This document shows, one piece after another, positions 36,153-47,084 of a stretch of DNA of 64,000 bases (position 1 is its first letter; each line of letters opens with the position of its first letter). The translations under genes and the position numbers were made by a program. Origin of the DNA: Clytia hemisphaerica (lineage: Eukaryota; Cnidaria; Hydrozoa; Leptothecata; Clytiidae); the NCBI GenBank assembly GCA_902728285.1, contig CACVBU010001300.1, positions 20,497 to 84,496 of the forward strand, given 5' to 3'. The notes under the pieces were generated by a model that saw only the letters and a program-made list of their open reading frames with translations, did no database searches and was not told the DNA's origin.

Positions 36153-36907
36153 CAGTCTGTGCCACTAACTCGATCGGGAAGATTCTTCCGAAATGGGAAG
36201 AACCTTCACAAACGGGAAGAACTTACTCTATTTTTTCTGCCCGTTTTGGAGAATTCTTCCTCTTTGGGAAGTTGAAAATTGACTGAATCTCGGCGAAGCT
36301 GTACGATGACCGGCAAAAGTTGAAACTTTTTGGAGGTGAAGAAGCATCAAATTTTAAGGTTTTTCACCGAAAGAAAAGTAGACTTTACCGTAGAAATCTT
36401 GTTAAATTGTGAAAAAACTGCGTAAACTTCCCAAACGGGAAGTTCCAACCATTGAGTTTCAAGCCCGAAGGGCTAGAGGTCAATCTCTTTGGTAGGATTT
36501 GAAGCCAACAAATCCTACCAAAGTTGCGCGGCCTTGAGCGACCCGCCTGGTTTTTACACAAATGACAGATTGAAACTAAAATTTACCGCTTAATTTCGAA
36601 AAATATATCACTCGAAAACAAAGGAATTGCTAGATTCAATCCGTCATCAAAAATTCGGCGCATATTTTAAGGCTTCAATTTTTCTTGCCTGAGAAAGGTT
36701 AGAGATTGACCTCTAGCCCTTCGGGCTTGAAACTCAATGGTTCCAACCAGATCGAGTTTTCCTTAGTTTCTCGCTTCTTCCCGATCTGGAAGTCTGTTAA
36801 CCCGTTTGGGTGTTAAGTTAATTTCCCGTTCGGGAGGATTCTTCCCATTTCGGAAGAATCTTCCAATTTTGGAAGAATCTTCCCGATCGAGTTAGTGGCA
36901 CAGACTG
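36153..36907. mobile_element. CAGTCTGTGCCACTAACTC element, 5-bp TSD, copy 2 with nested insertion
   Basis: Same ends as 27662-28150 and exact TSD GTTGA (36148-36152, 36908-36912). It is interrupted by a 290-bp hAT-like MITE at 36450-36739. Removing that insertion restores colinearity with copy 1. Confidence 0.85.
36450..36739. mobile_element. CATTGAGTTTCAAGCCC hAT-like MITE, 8-bp TSD, nested
   Basis: CATTGAGTTTCAAGCCCGAA / TTCGGGCTTGAAACTCAATG ends and exact TSD GTTCCAAC (36442-36449, 36740-36747). Copy 1 of the host element has the uninterrupted GTTCCAACC, which confirms the insertion. Confidence 0.9.
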
Positions 36908-37105
36908 GTTGACGGATGTCAAAATTTAAGCCTTAAGGAGGCGCAACCTAATTAACGCCATCGAGCCAGATTTTCTGTCCTCATTACGAGTAAGAAAATT
37001 GCTAAAGTTGGCTCATCACGCAAAAATAGAGAAAGATTAGGCCACATCACGCATCACACAAAAATGCTTTTTCAATAGAAAAAGAAGGGTTAGAATGATT
37101 AAGAA

Positions 37106-37504
37106 TAGACTGGAGTCGTTTATAATGCGTGTAATACTAATAATACCAATACTACTAATAATAATAATACGGGATTTAGTTTGTATAAACGACTGGAAGA
37201 ATCTGGTGTTCCAGCCTTATAGATACCCCGGCTAGCTACGCAGAAACTTGCGTAGCGTTATCAAGCAACAACAAACTCTCAAAACGAAATCAACTCAAAT
37301 GAAAAACTTTCAATACACAAATCCACACATATTTTTTTTCTCAAGAATTATTTTGAGCAGGAAAAAATTATAATTGCAATATTGACACTTTTCTTTTGTT
37401 TTGAGTTAGTGCACAAAGGTTTCTAGACGACTAAAATTGTTCCATTCATTACTTTTTGCTTTCTTTCTACTATGTATAAATTAGTCGTCTAGCTTGCTAG
37501 ACTA
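37106..37504. mobile_element. 399-bp TAGACTGG...GACTA element, 9-bp TSD, copy 2
   Basis: Flanked by the exact 9-bp duplication GATTAAGAA (37097-37105, 37505-37513). Same orientation and termini as 10138-10543, with a small internal deletion after the GCGTAG hairpin and few substitutions. Confidence 0.85.
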
Positions 37505-37554
37505 GATTAAGAAGGATATCTATGTTGTACGGAGGGCTCTATACTCTCGGGTAT

Positions 37555-37800
37555 CTAATAGCCGGGGGTTGATATAAGGTTGGAAAAAATCTCAAAACTT
37601 AATAAGCGGGGGGGGGGGGTGGAATAAAAATGTCCTGGGTGGAAAATCTTTGAAAAGGAGGCTAATACAGCAGAATTAGGACAAAAAAAGGAACTTTCAA
37701 AAACATTTTCCCAAAAATTAATAAGCGGGGGGGGGGGGGGGGGGGGGGGAGGGGGGGGGGTGGGATGAATAAAAATTCCTTGGTGGAAATTATTAGACAC
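37555..37800. repeat. Two-unit repeat with long poly-G tracts
   Basis: Two diverged units of about 115 bp, each AAAA(C/A)TTAATAAGCG followed by a G run (37608-37618 and about 37727-37760, the second interrupted once or twice). G-quadruplex-prone; prone to assembly length error. Confidence 0.7.
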
Positions 37801-38163
37801 TAATGAGTAACTGGGGAGTTTTCAGAAATCCGAGACTTTCTTATCCGACCGCAAAAAGTCCGACAGTACATTTGACGGGTACCGCCGAAACAGATTCTGT
37901 CCAACAACGAGTGGTAGAAAAAATAAGTTTTCAGCAAAAACAACAGCAGAACAGTGCAGGGAACAAACCCTGTCCGTCCGTCCGTCCGTCCTTTACACTG
38001 GCTTATTAAAAACGGCTTTTATTTGAAATAAATTTGTTCTTTAGTCGTAATTAGAAAACACATTTGGGAGAGATTTCACTGATTAATGACAAAGTAGAAG
38101 AATGGGTGATAAAGAGGCTCGTAAATGATAAAAGATCATGTGACTATTTTCAAACAAAAAATA

Positions 38164-38442
38164 CACGCTTTTTTTTTATAAGAATGGTGTTTTTTCATTT
38201 CATCATGGATATTCTTAACTTTTTGGCGAAAATCATCCAAAAATATTCTTACGGTATTCTTACGGTATTCTTAGGTTAAGATCGAAATTGGCAATCTACA
38301 AGTTGAAATGCATTAAAAATGGCATTCTTAGGTTCAGTTGCTAAATTCCATGATGGTGATATTCTTACCATATTCTTAATATTTTGGCCATTTTCATCAT
38401 GGACATTCTTATAAAGTGTATTCTTATAAAAAAAAAAGCGTG
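38164..38442. mobile_element. TA-MITE, CACGCTTTTTT family
   Basis: CACGCTTTTTTTTTATAAGAA / TTCTTATAAAAAAAAAAGCGTG with TA flanks. Near-identical reverse complement of 28386-28655, differing by few bases. Small ORFs over it are chance frames. Confidence 0.8.
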
Positions 38443-38694
38443 TAGTCGAAGTGGACAAACTTCTGGGTTGATTCAATTTCGTCTGGATTCGGAGTGTTTT
38501 GTTGTCAGACTAGTGTCTGACGAGTGAGATGTACCCGAGTAACTAGATCAGGTTATTACTGTTTCGAAGTTTTTTTTTGAGTTTCTTATACAAAAAATAG
38601 TTACAATAAAATGTTTACAACAAATTTACAATAGAAGAATGAAGAATATCAAAATTTAAATTTATAACAAATAACAGAACTTACTTTATTATAA

Positions 38695-39370
38695 GAAACT
38701 AGCCGGTGCCCGGCGTCGCACGCCGGTTTAGCTGTTTGCTGAACGCATAATGGGAAGGTGGCTTCAACACGATGAAATCAAAGTTTGACTCTACCCTTCC
38801 CGGGTGACGTATCTTTTAACCATATTTTGAAAAAGATTTTTTTGGCAAAAATGATCAGAAAACAGAAACGGCGTCATTCCCAAATTACACCATACCGGCG
38901 ACCAGCGACGTCCGAGACGGCTCTGCAATTAGATTTTTTTCTCGCTTCGCTCGTGTTATATTTGCCGTAGTTCTTGATGTTTAGGAAAACTTTGATGTCA
39001 AGATGAGCGGAGTGAAATAATAGACATGACACGCGATTCGTCGAAAAAAGGCAGCCCGGGGGAGAAGGGTATGGGTATGGGTATGTGCCGGCCTTAAGGG
39101 TGCTTTTTTTGAAACATGGCAGTTTGAAAAATCGGAAGATCAAACTTCAGTCCCACTAAGAATTGGAAAAATAGGAACATTTCAACTTTTTACCCCCAGA
39201 AAGATAGAAATTTGGTCAAATTAGTTCCAAAAAGTGAATTAAAATTCACACAATTTCCCTTCTTTCTTTCTCTTTATTCTGCGAAGAAGGGTCCGAGGGG
39301 CAGGGCCGAAAGTCAGCTCGCAACCATAGTCTCCCCGGAAGGCAGCTAGGACAGGCAGAGAAAAAAGCGT
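38695..39370. repeat. GC-richer dispersed-repeat-like block of unknown class
   Basis: Starts AACTAGCCGGTGCCCGGCGTC with a GGCGTCGCACGCC hairpin and continues with GC-richer sequence (CTCGCTTCGCTCGTG, CCCCGGAAGGCAGC) unlike the AT-rich flanks. The small ORFs are not protein-like. Possibly a retroposon fragment. Confidence 0.35.
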
Positions 39371-40159
39371 GATAGCGCAATTTTATGTTGCTTTTTATAA
39401 AATAACTTCGTCATAACTTCAATAATTTTTCAAATTCAACAATGACTTGGATTTACAGCAATATAATAATCGACATACATATACATGTTTAAAGGTCCCT
39501 TTTTACGAAGTAAGAATTCTAGTTTTTACCACCATCGAATGTATTTTTAATGTTGCTGTTGTTCTAACAAACTTGTCTTGTGATTCTTGTGTTTTATTTT
39601 ACATTTGTTCTTTTCTTTAACAGATTCTGTTTAAAAGATTTCTTTTGTTTTGAAAAGAATTCGAATGTCTCAAATCAAATAAGGTCGTTAATTACATTCG
39701 AAAACATAAAACAAAAGAAAAAGAAAAAAAAAAAGAAAAAAGTCTAATCTATCAATCAAAACAAAGTTTTCATAAAACGGCGCGAATCTGATTTAACACA
39801 TTTGTGGAGCAAGAAGCAAAAGTCATCTTTTAAAAGAACATTGCTTGCGAAAACGAAAGTGACACACAAAAAACAAACAAACCAACAAAAAACAAACTGA
39901 CATACAGACTACGGCTATTAATATATAGATAAGCTATCTATAAATACTTTAAAGTACTTTTAACAAGCCATTTCCCGCATGCAGCAATCCCATTTTCGTT
40001 TTAACTGTGAAAGCTAAATTCGCGGATTCCGGATTCTAGCGTTGCCAGCTAAATTTAGTTCCAATGGAAATTAAAAAAGGCTTATACGTGAAAAATATCG
40101 AAAGAGTAGGAAACAAAGATTTGCGGTGATAATCGATATAATTTATGAGAAAATGATTA

Positions 40160-40165
40160 TTTATT
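40160..40165 (-). terminator. Candidate polyadenylation signal of the RING-CCHC gene (AATAAA)
   Basis: AATAAA on the - strand about 320 nt beyond the stop codon, the first canonical hexamer I noticed in the 3' region. Other hexamers farther on cannot be excluded. Confidence 0.35.
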
Positions 40166-40484
40166 GAATTTTCTCCTTATCACGAATTTTTGCCTCTGGA
40201 AAGAATTTCAGCTGTCGTATATCGAACTCAGTTTAATTGTTAGATTCCTCGTTTTCGGAATACTTTCAAAATTTAATTCATTTCCAATAAAATCCTTTAT
40301 CTGAAGATATTACGAGGGAAAGGTCTTCCTGGACTCTAAAATTAACAACTATACAAAATATACAGTAAAAGAAATGTTCGACATGTTTTCAGGGTGTCTC
40401 ATAAAAACCGCCGAAAAAATTGGATTTGACAGTATATTCCTTTGTTTCGAAACACTCTGTAATATGTTTCCACCATAATCTTGC

Positions 40485-41365
40485 TCAGAATTTGAGTGCG
40501 ACGAAAACCTTGGGTTTAGTACCAGAGCAACTAAAAGGGTTTTTACCAAAAGCACCTTGGAACTGACTGGAGCCATCATCTATTGAACAACCAGATGAGC
40601 CAGATTGTTCAGATGAAGCGGTCTGTTGATGCTGTCGCCGTCGAGGACCTTGCCTCTGACCGAATTGCCCACTTAATGGTAATCCGTACCCCATCATTGT
40701 ATACGATTTATGTGTTTTGTTTAAGCTACCTGGTACATAACTCGGCCTGTATTTAGAGCCGGTTGCCGAGGCCGCAGCGGTCATTGATTTTGAAGTTGGT
40801 TTCTTCGCCGCAGATGAATTTGAAGAGCTTTTGCTAGATATTCCACCTGGAGAACTTGCGTCTTTCAAGTGTGTTTTACTGAGGCCAGGCGTTTTGGAAT
40901 CATACTCTGGTAAATCAACCTGCTGTCTTTGATATTTCAAATATCTTTCACTAAAAACGGTAGCTAAACTCTTCTTTGAGTCTTTTTTAGTGTCGCCTTT
41001 TCTGTCATCATCGCCTCCAATAAGTTTTTTCTTTTGTTTCTTTAAACGTTTGTAAGCTTTCTTACAAATTTTATCGAAAGTAAACTCTTGAGTTAAAATG
41101 AAATCGTCATAAGGTTCATGGGCTGCTCGTCTTCCCGAAGAATGTTCGTCTTTATGGGAGTCAGTCTTAAAGTCTACTAATTGCTCCTCCGGCAGTTCGA
41201 CACGCAGTTCTCTTTCACTGTCATCTTCATTTTTCAATTTTTCATTATCATGACTTTTAACTTCATCATTTTGAGGACAACTATTAAGCCAGTGCCCATC
41301 TTCATCGCATATGTAGCAATGTTCGAGTAGATATGACACACCATTTGGTTCTGGTTGATTGTTCT
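40485..41365 (-). CDS. RING-CCHC protein, exon 3 (zinc knuckle and C-terminal region)
   Basis: Encodes residues 110-401 after a TTTTTATGTAG acceptor. A retroviral-type zinc knuckle C-x2-C-x4-H-x4-C (C125, C128, H133, C138) lies near the start; such knuckles usually bind single-stranded RNA or mediate protein contacts. Then follow an acidic/charged stretch, a lysine-rich segment (KRLKKQKKK), a Ser/Ala/Lys-rich region, and an Arg/Gln/Ser-rich tail ending PKVFVALKF. RING plus zinc knuckle recalls RBBP6/Mpe1, but those have DWNN-CCHC-RING order; here RING comes first and no DWNN domain is seen. The C-terminal half looks disordered. Likely an RNA-associated ubiquitin ligase (inference); I do not recognise a named orthologue. 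Confidence 0.85.
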
Positions 41366-42113
41366 CTACATAAAAAAGTAAAAAGTAAATCAGCTCGAAT
41401 AGAGATTAAGTGCAAGCGAAGAAAGCTTTCTGGGTCACACATGTATGTTGTCCTGTAGATATAAGTTTTTTTAAACCCTTTATTTGACTTAAATTTGGGC
41501 CAGGCATTTGAGACAGTCTCGTATAGCCTCTTGCGGTCGGTTAGAAAATTTTGGACCCTTTTTAGGCCATTTTTGAAAATGTCATTTTTTCGGTACAAAC
41601 TCAGAAAAGAAATTTTGACCGTTCCAATAGCAATTACACCGCTGAACTTGCTCGGCAGAAGCCCGATTACCGAATTTTCCTTCGGCTTATTTTATAGATA
41701 GTTATAATAAGTCTAGCATTTAATATCATAGGCATTGTCTACTGTTCCATCTAGAAGATCATCAAACGAAGAAAAATGGAATTGTTTGTAAAATCCCCTT
41801 AAGTGGCTTGGAAAAATACAATTCTCAGTAATGTTATCAGCTACATGGTTTTTTTTATAAGCATACAAAAATCCGAAAACAGGCTCAGAGATGCTTAGGT
41901 TGAAAGCTTAATAAGGCTGAAAAAATGCTTGAGATGCTTATATCCAAAACAAAAATTTGGGGAAATACTGAAAATCCGTAAAATTCCAGCCAAAATCAGG
42001 AAAAAAACATTTTTCGTAGGCTCAAGTAATGCTTGCCATATGCCATAAACACGTATCCAAGAAGTTATATGTTTTCAAATCAGGCTCAATAGATGAAAGG
42101 GTTTATGTGGATA

Positions 42114-42356
42114 CACGTTTTTTCTAATAACCTCCGGATGTTCTTATCTTTTTGAGGTTTAAGCCTAAAAATGGTCATAAAATGTTCTTATTTTCACCAT
42201 TTTGTCAGATTTTGTGAGTATTTTTATCCAATTTCCTAAGAAATCGGTTGTTTTAGAGTCCATAAAGCCGTAAAATGTTCTTGAAACTTGTTTTTAATAT
42301 TTTGGCCATCGAAGCCTCATGCTCTGATATAGTTTGTTCTTACTTGAGAGAAAACG
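42114..42356. mobile_element. TA-MITE in intron 2 of the RING-CCHC gene
   Basis: TA then CACGTTTTTTCTAATAAC... ending TTGTTCTTACTTGAGAGAAAACG then TA. Its right end lies 14 nt from the 5' splice site of exon 2. Confidence 0.65.
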
Positions 42357-42371
42357 TATACAGTAGGTTAC

Positions 42372-42433
42372 CTTTCATAGTATTCGAGTCATCATCGCTT
42401 ATATCATCTTCTTCTTCAGGATAATCATTATCT
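42372..42433 (-). CDS. RING-CCHC protein, exon 2 (acidic micro-exon)
   Basis: A 62-nt exon that bridges the RING and zinc-knuckle exons. It has a CTTTATAG acceptor and an AAAG|GTAACC donor and encodes the highly acidic DNDYPEEEDDISDDDSNTMK. It enters in phase 2 (AA|A, Lys88) and leaves in phase 1 (G|AG, Glu109), exactly matching both neighbouring exons, which is the main evidence that it is real. A TA-flanked MITE ends only 14 nt past its donor. Confidence 0.75.
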
Positions 42434-43193
42434 CTATAAAGAAACAAATTATCTTCGTTAGATTACTGACAAACTAAACACATAATTTTAGGGATGAAAT
42501 CGTAGGCTTTTAATGAATTAATTTTTGGAGAATAATTTTCTGACCCTAAAAGACACGACATAGACATTTGAAACTACAACAAATATTCGAACAGCAGCAG
42601 AAATCTTAAAACATTTTAATTTTGACGAGAACTTAGCTTTAGGGGAATGACAGTCAAACTTTTTAATTCTGGCGAGAACTAATTTTAGCGAATTTTTTAA
42701 ATTCAACAAAATTAGTTTGCACCAAAATAAGTTCTCTTCGTGTAATCATAAAATATAAACGGAGCCATGAAACAGATACTAGAAAACCCAAGCTTGATAA
42801 TATCACTAAATCTTATAAAACAAACCATGTTATGCATGATTCTTATATTCTGTTATTAAAGGAATAAATATCATCACTTCATCTTTAAAAACATATATAT
42901 TACAACTTGTAAATCAACATGAATGTCTACCTTTTACGGTTTTACCCTCTTAAAATCAGATGAGAAATCTGATTAAATGGGTTTTAAAATAAAGGGGGTA
43001 AAATTGCAAACTACGTTTTTAGCTCGCCACGAATTATTTGGTAGATCCCAAATATAAGTTTATCCATACCTTTGAGAATCCTATTTAGACGTGATGTTCT
43101 TATAAACTATTCATTAATAACAGATGATGGTATTGTACATATAAAGAAGTGATAATAAAAAAAATATTAATAGAAATCAATTAACATTAATAC

Positions 43194-43456
43194 TTATAAG
43201 TATGTATGAGTTCTAATGCTTGTTTGATATAAAGAGGAGCATCCAGCTGGGCTATACATGAAAATCTTTTGATGCTATTTTGTTCTTGACGACAAGTGGG
43301 ACATCTAATTTTCCATTCACTTTTGATAGCATGACTTTCAAGGCAAATACGACAAAACATATGACCACAATCAAGTGTTTTTGGTTGCTTCAGGCAGTCA
43401 TAACATATAGCACATACTAATAACTCTTCGATTCTTTCCTTGAAAGTGACTTCCAT
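43194..43456 (-). CDS. RING-CCHC protein, exon 1 (RING finger)
   Basis: First coding exon of a predicted 401-residue RING-type E3 ubiquitin ligase. It starts at the ATG at 43456 (MEVTFKERIEELLVCAIC) and carries a complete C3HC4 RING: C15, C18, C30, H32, C35, C38, C52, C55, of the TRIM/BRCA1-like style (LDCGHMFCRICLE). RING domains bind two zinc ions and recruit ubiquitin-charged E2 enzymes. The frame would stop at 43187 if unspliced. Instead AA|GTATTA at 43194/43193 is a usable donor in phase 2, and the next exon begins with the single base needed, giving a lysine. The RING itself is certain; the donor is weak but its phase is matched. Confidence 0.85.
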
Positions 43457-43499
43457 TTTTATTGATTCTAAAAGATATCAGACATTCATGTCAAATCAT

Positions 43500-45050
43500 T
43501 TCATATGTAGAAAATTCTAAATTTTATTCTAAATTTTAAAAAAGCTTTCTACAGCTAAATTCCCAAAATTTTAAATGGCTTCAAAAATATTTCGTTGCTG
43601 ATTCGCAAAGTTTTTCACCAAATCAAATATCAAATGCCCAAAGTATAATGAAAATTTTTGTCTTAAAATATTTTCTTTAATGGAGGGACACATTTTCCTA
43701 GACGTGGCGTCAGTTAATTTTGAGGGATCACTTAAAACATGCTTCCATGTTCTGATCGTAGGGTATTGATTAATCCTTTGCAGTCTGATAAGAGAGCCGA
43801 AGGGCAAGATGTCTGGTCATTTAGTAAGCTTTGCAGTTTGAATAAGTTTTATTGCAAAATTGGCAGAGTTTTAGTTCCCTTCAAAGTTTTTGTAACTTGC
43901 AAGATAAAATCAAACGTTTTGGCAGCTAAAAGGTACCATGTCAATTTTCAAAAACAATAGGACCAGTAAACTGACTTCAATTTTTATTTTCCTCATATTT
44001 AGGTCACGACTGGCCGTGATCACAAATAACTTGTGTTCTCATCATTTTTAGGTCCATGAGTGGGTTGAAAATTTTGAATTAAAATTTTGCCGCGGCAAAC
44101 AAGGAATAATCAAATTTACGGCAGCTTTTGCCGCGGCCAATTGCCAGGCCAGTTCAAACATGATGAATTATTTCTTCTCTAGGTAACAGCTGTCTTTTTA
44201 AAGGCTAATCAATAGACCTTTTGCTATTTAGCATGTCATATTGAATAATTGAAGTAGTAACAATAATTGAATGGCTGCAGCAAATACCACAGTATAAGCC
44301 GGTAAAGTTATTTCCTTGTTTAGCGCAGTGTGAGATCTTTATATTTAGACATAAGAGGACATTGAAAATGTTAAATTAGAAACTGAAAAGTAGTTTCTTA
44401 AAAATCAATTAAGAAAAAAATGCCGCAAAAATAACTGAATTGCCAGTAGGATTGATGAATAATGAACACTAATTTTCCTTGTCATAGTTTTTATACTAGA
44501 GCTTTTAATTATTCAACATGACATCATGATTATCAAAAGGTCTGTAAGATGATCTTTATCATTAAAAAATTTATACTGTAGGCTAGGAATAGTCGTTTAG
44601 GAGAACAATGCGATGGTCTATTGAATAAAAAATTACTGCAAATACATTACTTTTCCTCAGCCAGTACTGTCAACTGTTCTATAACTTCGGACTATCTGAC
44701 AAAACATGGGACGGCAATTCGGGCACTATTTCATCGAAACCTCCAAAGTCATTTGATTTGAGTTAATAACGCTGTATCAAAAAATACACGATTTCTCTTT
44801 CGCACCAAGTAGGCTTTTAAATTGAAAAAAAATCTGTAGTGGAACAAACCTTAATGTCTGGAACGAAGAAGACAATATTAGTGGCAAAACAATGGAGCGT
44901 TTGACATCACTCGGGCAGCAAGTTGCACACTTGTTATTTGTTAATCCCATCGGGCAATAGGCGGTTAGGAGGCGGGCGTTCTCTAATTCTCCAATCGGCG
45001 TTCGGTCATTTTTAATGAAAACAAAAAAGTTAAAAAGGGCACGCACGTTA
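43500..45050. other. Upstream flank of the RING-CCHC gene, nothing recognised
   Basis: No delimited repeat and no protein-like frame; a CCGCGGCAAA / TTGCCGCGG inverted pair near 44091-44140 is the only structure noted. A 5'UTR exon or promoter could lie here unseen. Confidence 0.4.
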
Positions 45051-45055
45051 TCAAT

Positions 45056-45653
45056 GGGCCATTCCAGAAAAAAAAATTACCCCCTAATGGATGACACAGG
45101 ATGACATCAATTTTTGAAATAAATTTTGGCACGGAATTCCAGGCAAACTTTAAAGAGAAAGTATCGGAATTCCATGAATTTCACTTAATTTCGCATTAAA
45201 GTATTGGAATTCCATGATTTTTTTAGTACAGTAACGGAATTCCACTGTTTTGATAGGTATTTTGTAAATTTGTTACGGAAATTCCGAACTTTCTTACGAC
45301 CCTGCCTATGCCCCGGACAGTCCGGGGTTTTTTTGATGCGTGCCCGGGGTCCGTATTATTTGTTTTTGAGAGACTACCCCGGACGCCCCAGACAGCCCGC
45401 GCGGTCGCTTTTTATAGAATCGCTGACCGCGCGGGCGTTTAAAGTGTGCTCGGCGATATACGTCCGGGGTAAATTTATGGCGCAAAAATTGGAGCCCCGG
45501 ACATAGGTCCGGGGAAAAAGTTATTTTTTTCAGACCCACATTTGCCCCGGACTGTCCGGGGCATAGGCAAGGTCGTACTTTCTTGAAAGCAATTTGCTAC
45601 AATTCCATGTCGTCCATTGGGGGGGGGGTAACAAATAAAAACTGGAATGGCCC
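45056..45653. mobile_element. GGGCCATTCCAG-ended element, host of a nested insertion
   Basis: GGGCCATTCCAG / CTGGAATGGCCC termini with AAT on both sides; CGGAATTCCA repeats inside. It contains the element 45296-45576. Confidence 0.6.
45296..45576. mobile_element. ACGACC(C/T)TGCCTATGCCCCGG hAT-like MITE, 8-bp TSD, nested
   Basis: Long GC-rich inverted ends (ACGACCCTGCCTATGCCCCG / CGGGGCATAGGCAAGGTCGT) and exact TSD ACTTTCTT (45288-45295, 45577-45584). Internal CCGGAC/GTCCGG repeats and a CGCGCGGTC...GACCGCGCG hairpin. Confidence 0.85.
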
Positions 45654-46798
45654 AATGAAAATTATCGTGACATGTTATGACAGAAAGTATGATTGATAAA
45701 CTTGGTGGAGTTATCAAAACAAAATTGTTGTCAAAGAGATTTTAACAGTAAGTAAAAATACAGGCCAGATATATCAACAGTCCCATGTTTGGACCAATCG
45801 CCCCAAAATTTAGAGCAGTGTTGACGGTACAAAACAGAATAAATTATTTTGTTCCTAGTTAACTAGCTGTGCTGTAAAAGACAAATTAAAAAAGTGATGT
45901 TACCATTAAAAAAATTTCTGCTGGAGTAATTTGTTATTCAATCAGTAGACAATCGTGGTTCTCCCAAACGACTATCTTTTAGCTAGCTAGCTACTAGCCT
46001 AAGCCTAGGCTAAGTGAGTGTTACTATTCAACAGCGTGATGTGATCACCCAAACACACGCTACTGTAATCTTTAAATTAGGATTTTAGCAACAACCCCTG
46101 GGAAAATGAAAAAATTAGGTGAAAGAAAAGCCAACACGTGAAATTTTGTGCACACAATAATGATTTCTGATATTCTTATCTTGATTCTGATTTAAAAAAA
46201 AAGTCCATCAAAATTTCATCCAAAAGTGTACAACCAGAATTAGAAATCAGTGTAGCTAATTGATGATTGATTCCTTGAATGACTACGAAAAAAATATTTC
46301 CTCGGCTTATTTCTTACTTCAGTGTGAAAGAAAGTTTGAGATGCAACATCAAAGAACCAAAGCAAAAGAACACAAATTTCAGAAGATCAAAATTTTCGAG
46401 CAGCCATTTCTAAACTTTGTTTTGATGGTTTGATGACGTAATGGTAAAAAAATTCATAGGCTATTACCAGTCCATTACACGTACAAAAGGCCGATTTTGA
46501 TTGGTAGAAATAATATTCTTGTGCTCCTGAAACGGATGTTGCGTATTATTTATGGCGGGAAAATTAGAAAATGAAGAAATCTGAAAAAAAATGCACGTGC
46601 CATAGGCATAGCTGCGAGGAAGGATATCAAAACATTTTGAAATGAAAGATATTATTTAAAACAACTATTCATTAAACGAAGATCCGGATGAACCATACTT
46701 TGAATACTCAAGGTTTTGAGTAAAGTAAGATGATTTTTCCCGATTACTTTTTTATGCTTTTATTCCTTTTTTTACATGGCCGGCAGTTACATCAATAT

Positions 46799-47074
46799 TA
46801 ATGACCCTGGACACCGCCGTACATTGCGCGGTGGAGTCCGGTGGGCGTCCGGTGGGTGTACGGTGGTATTTTAGGTAAGATCGAAAACACCGTACAACAC
46901 CACCGTACAGAATCCCACCGTACACGGAATTGCCACAGATCCACCCCGGTATTTTTCGTGTACGGTGGCGTGGGACATTTACGGTGGTAAAAATAGGTTA
47001 GGCTCCGCCCACCGTACACCCACCGGACGCCCACCGGACTCCACCGTGCAATGTACGGCGGTGTCCAGGGTCGT
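46799..47074. mobile_element. GC-rich MITE with about 65-bp TIRs and 9-bp TSD
   Basis: TAATGACCCTGGACACCGCC... with near-perfect inverted arms of about 65 bp rich in CCGGTGGG and CCACCGTAC(A) words. TSD CATCAATAT at 46790-46798 and 47075-47083. No coding. Confidence 0.8.
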
Positions 47075-47084
47075 CATCAATATG

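Noticed and set aside
37555..37800. Proline-rich peptide on the - strand
   Set aside because: Translation of the poly-G tract.
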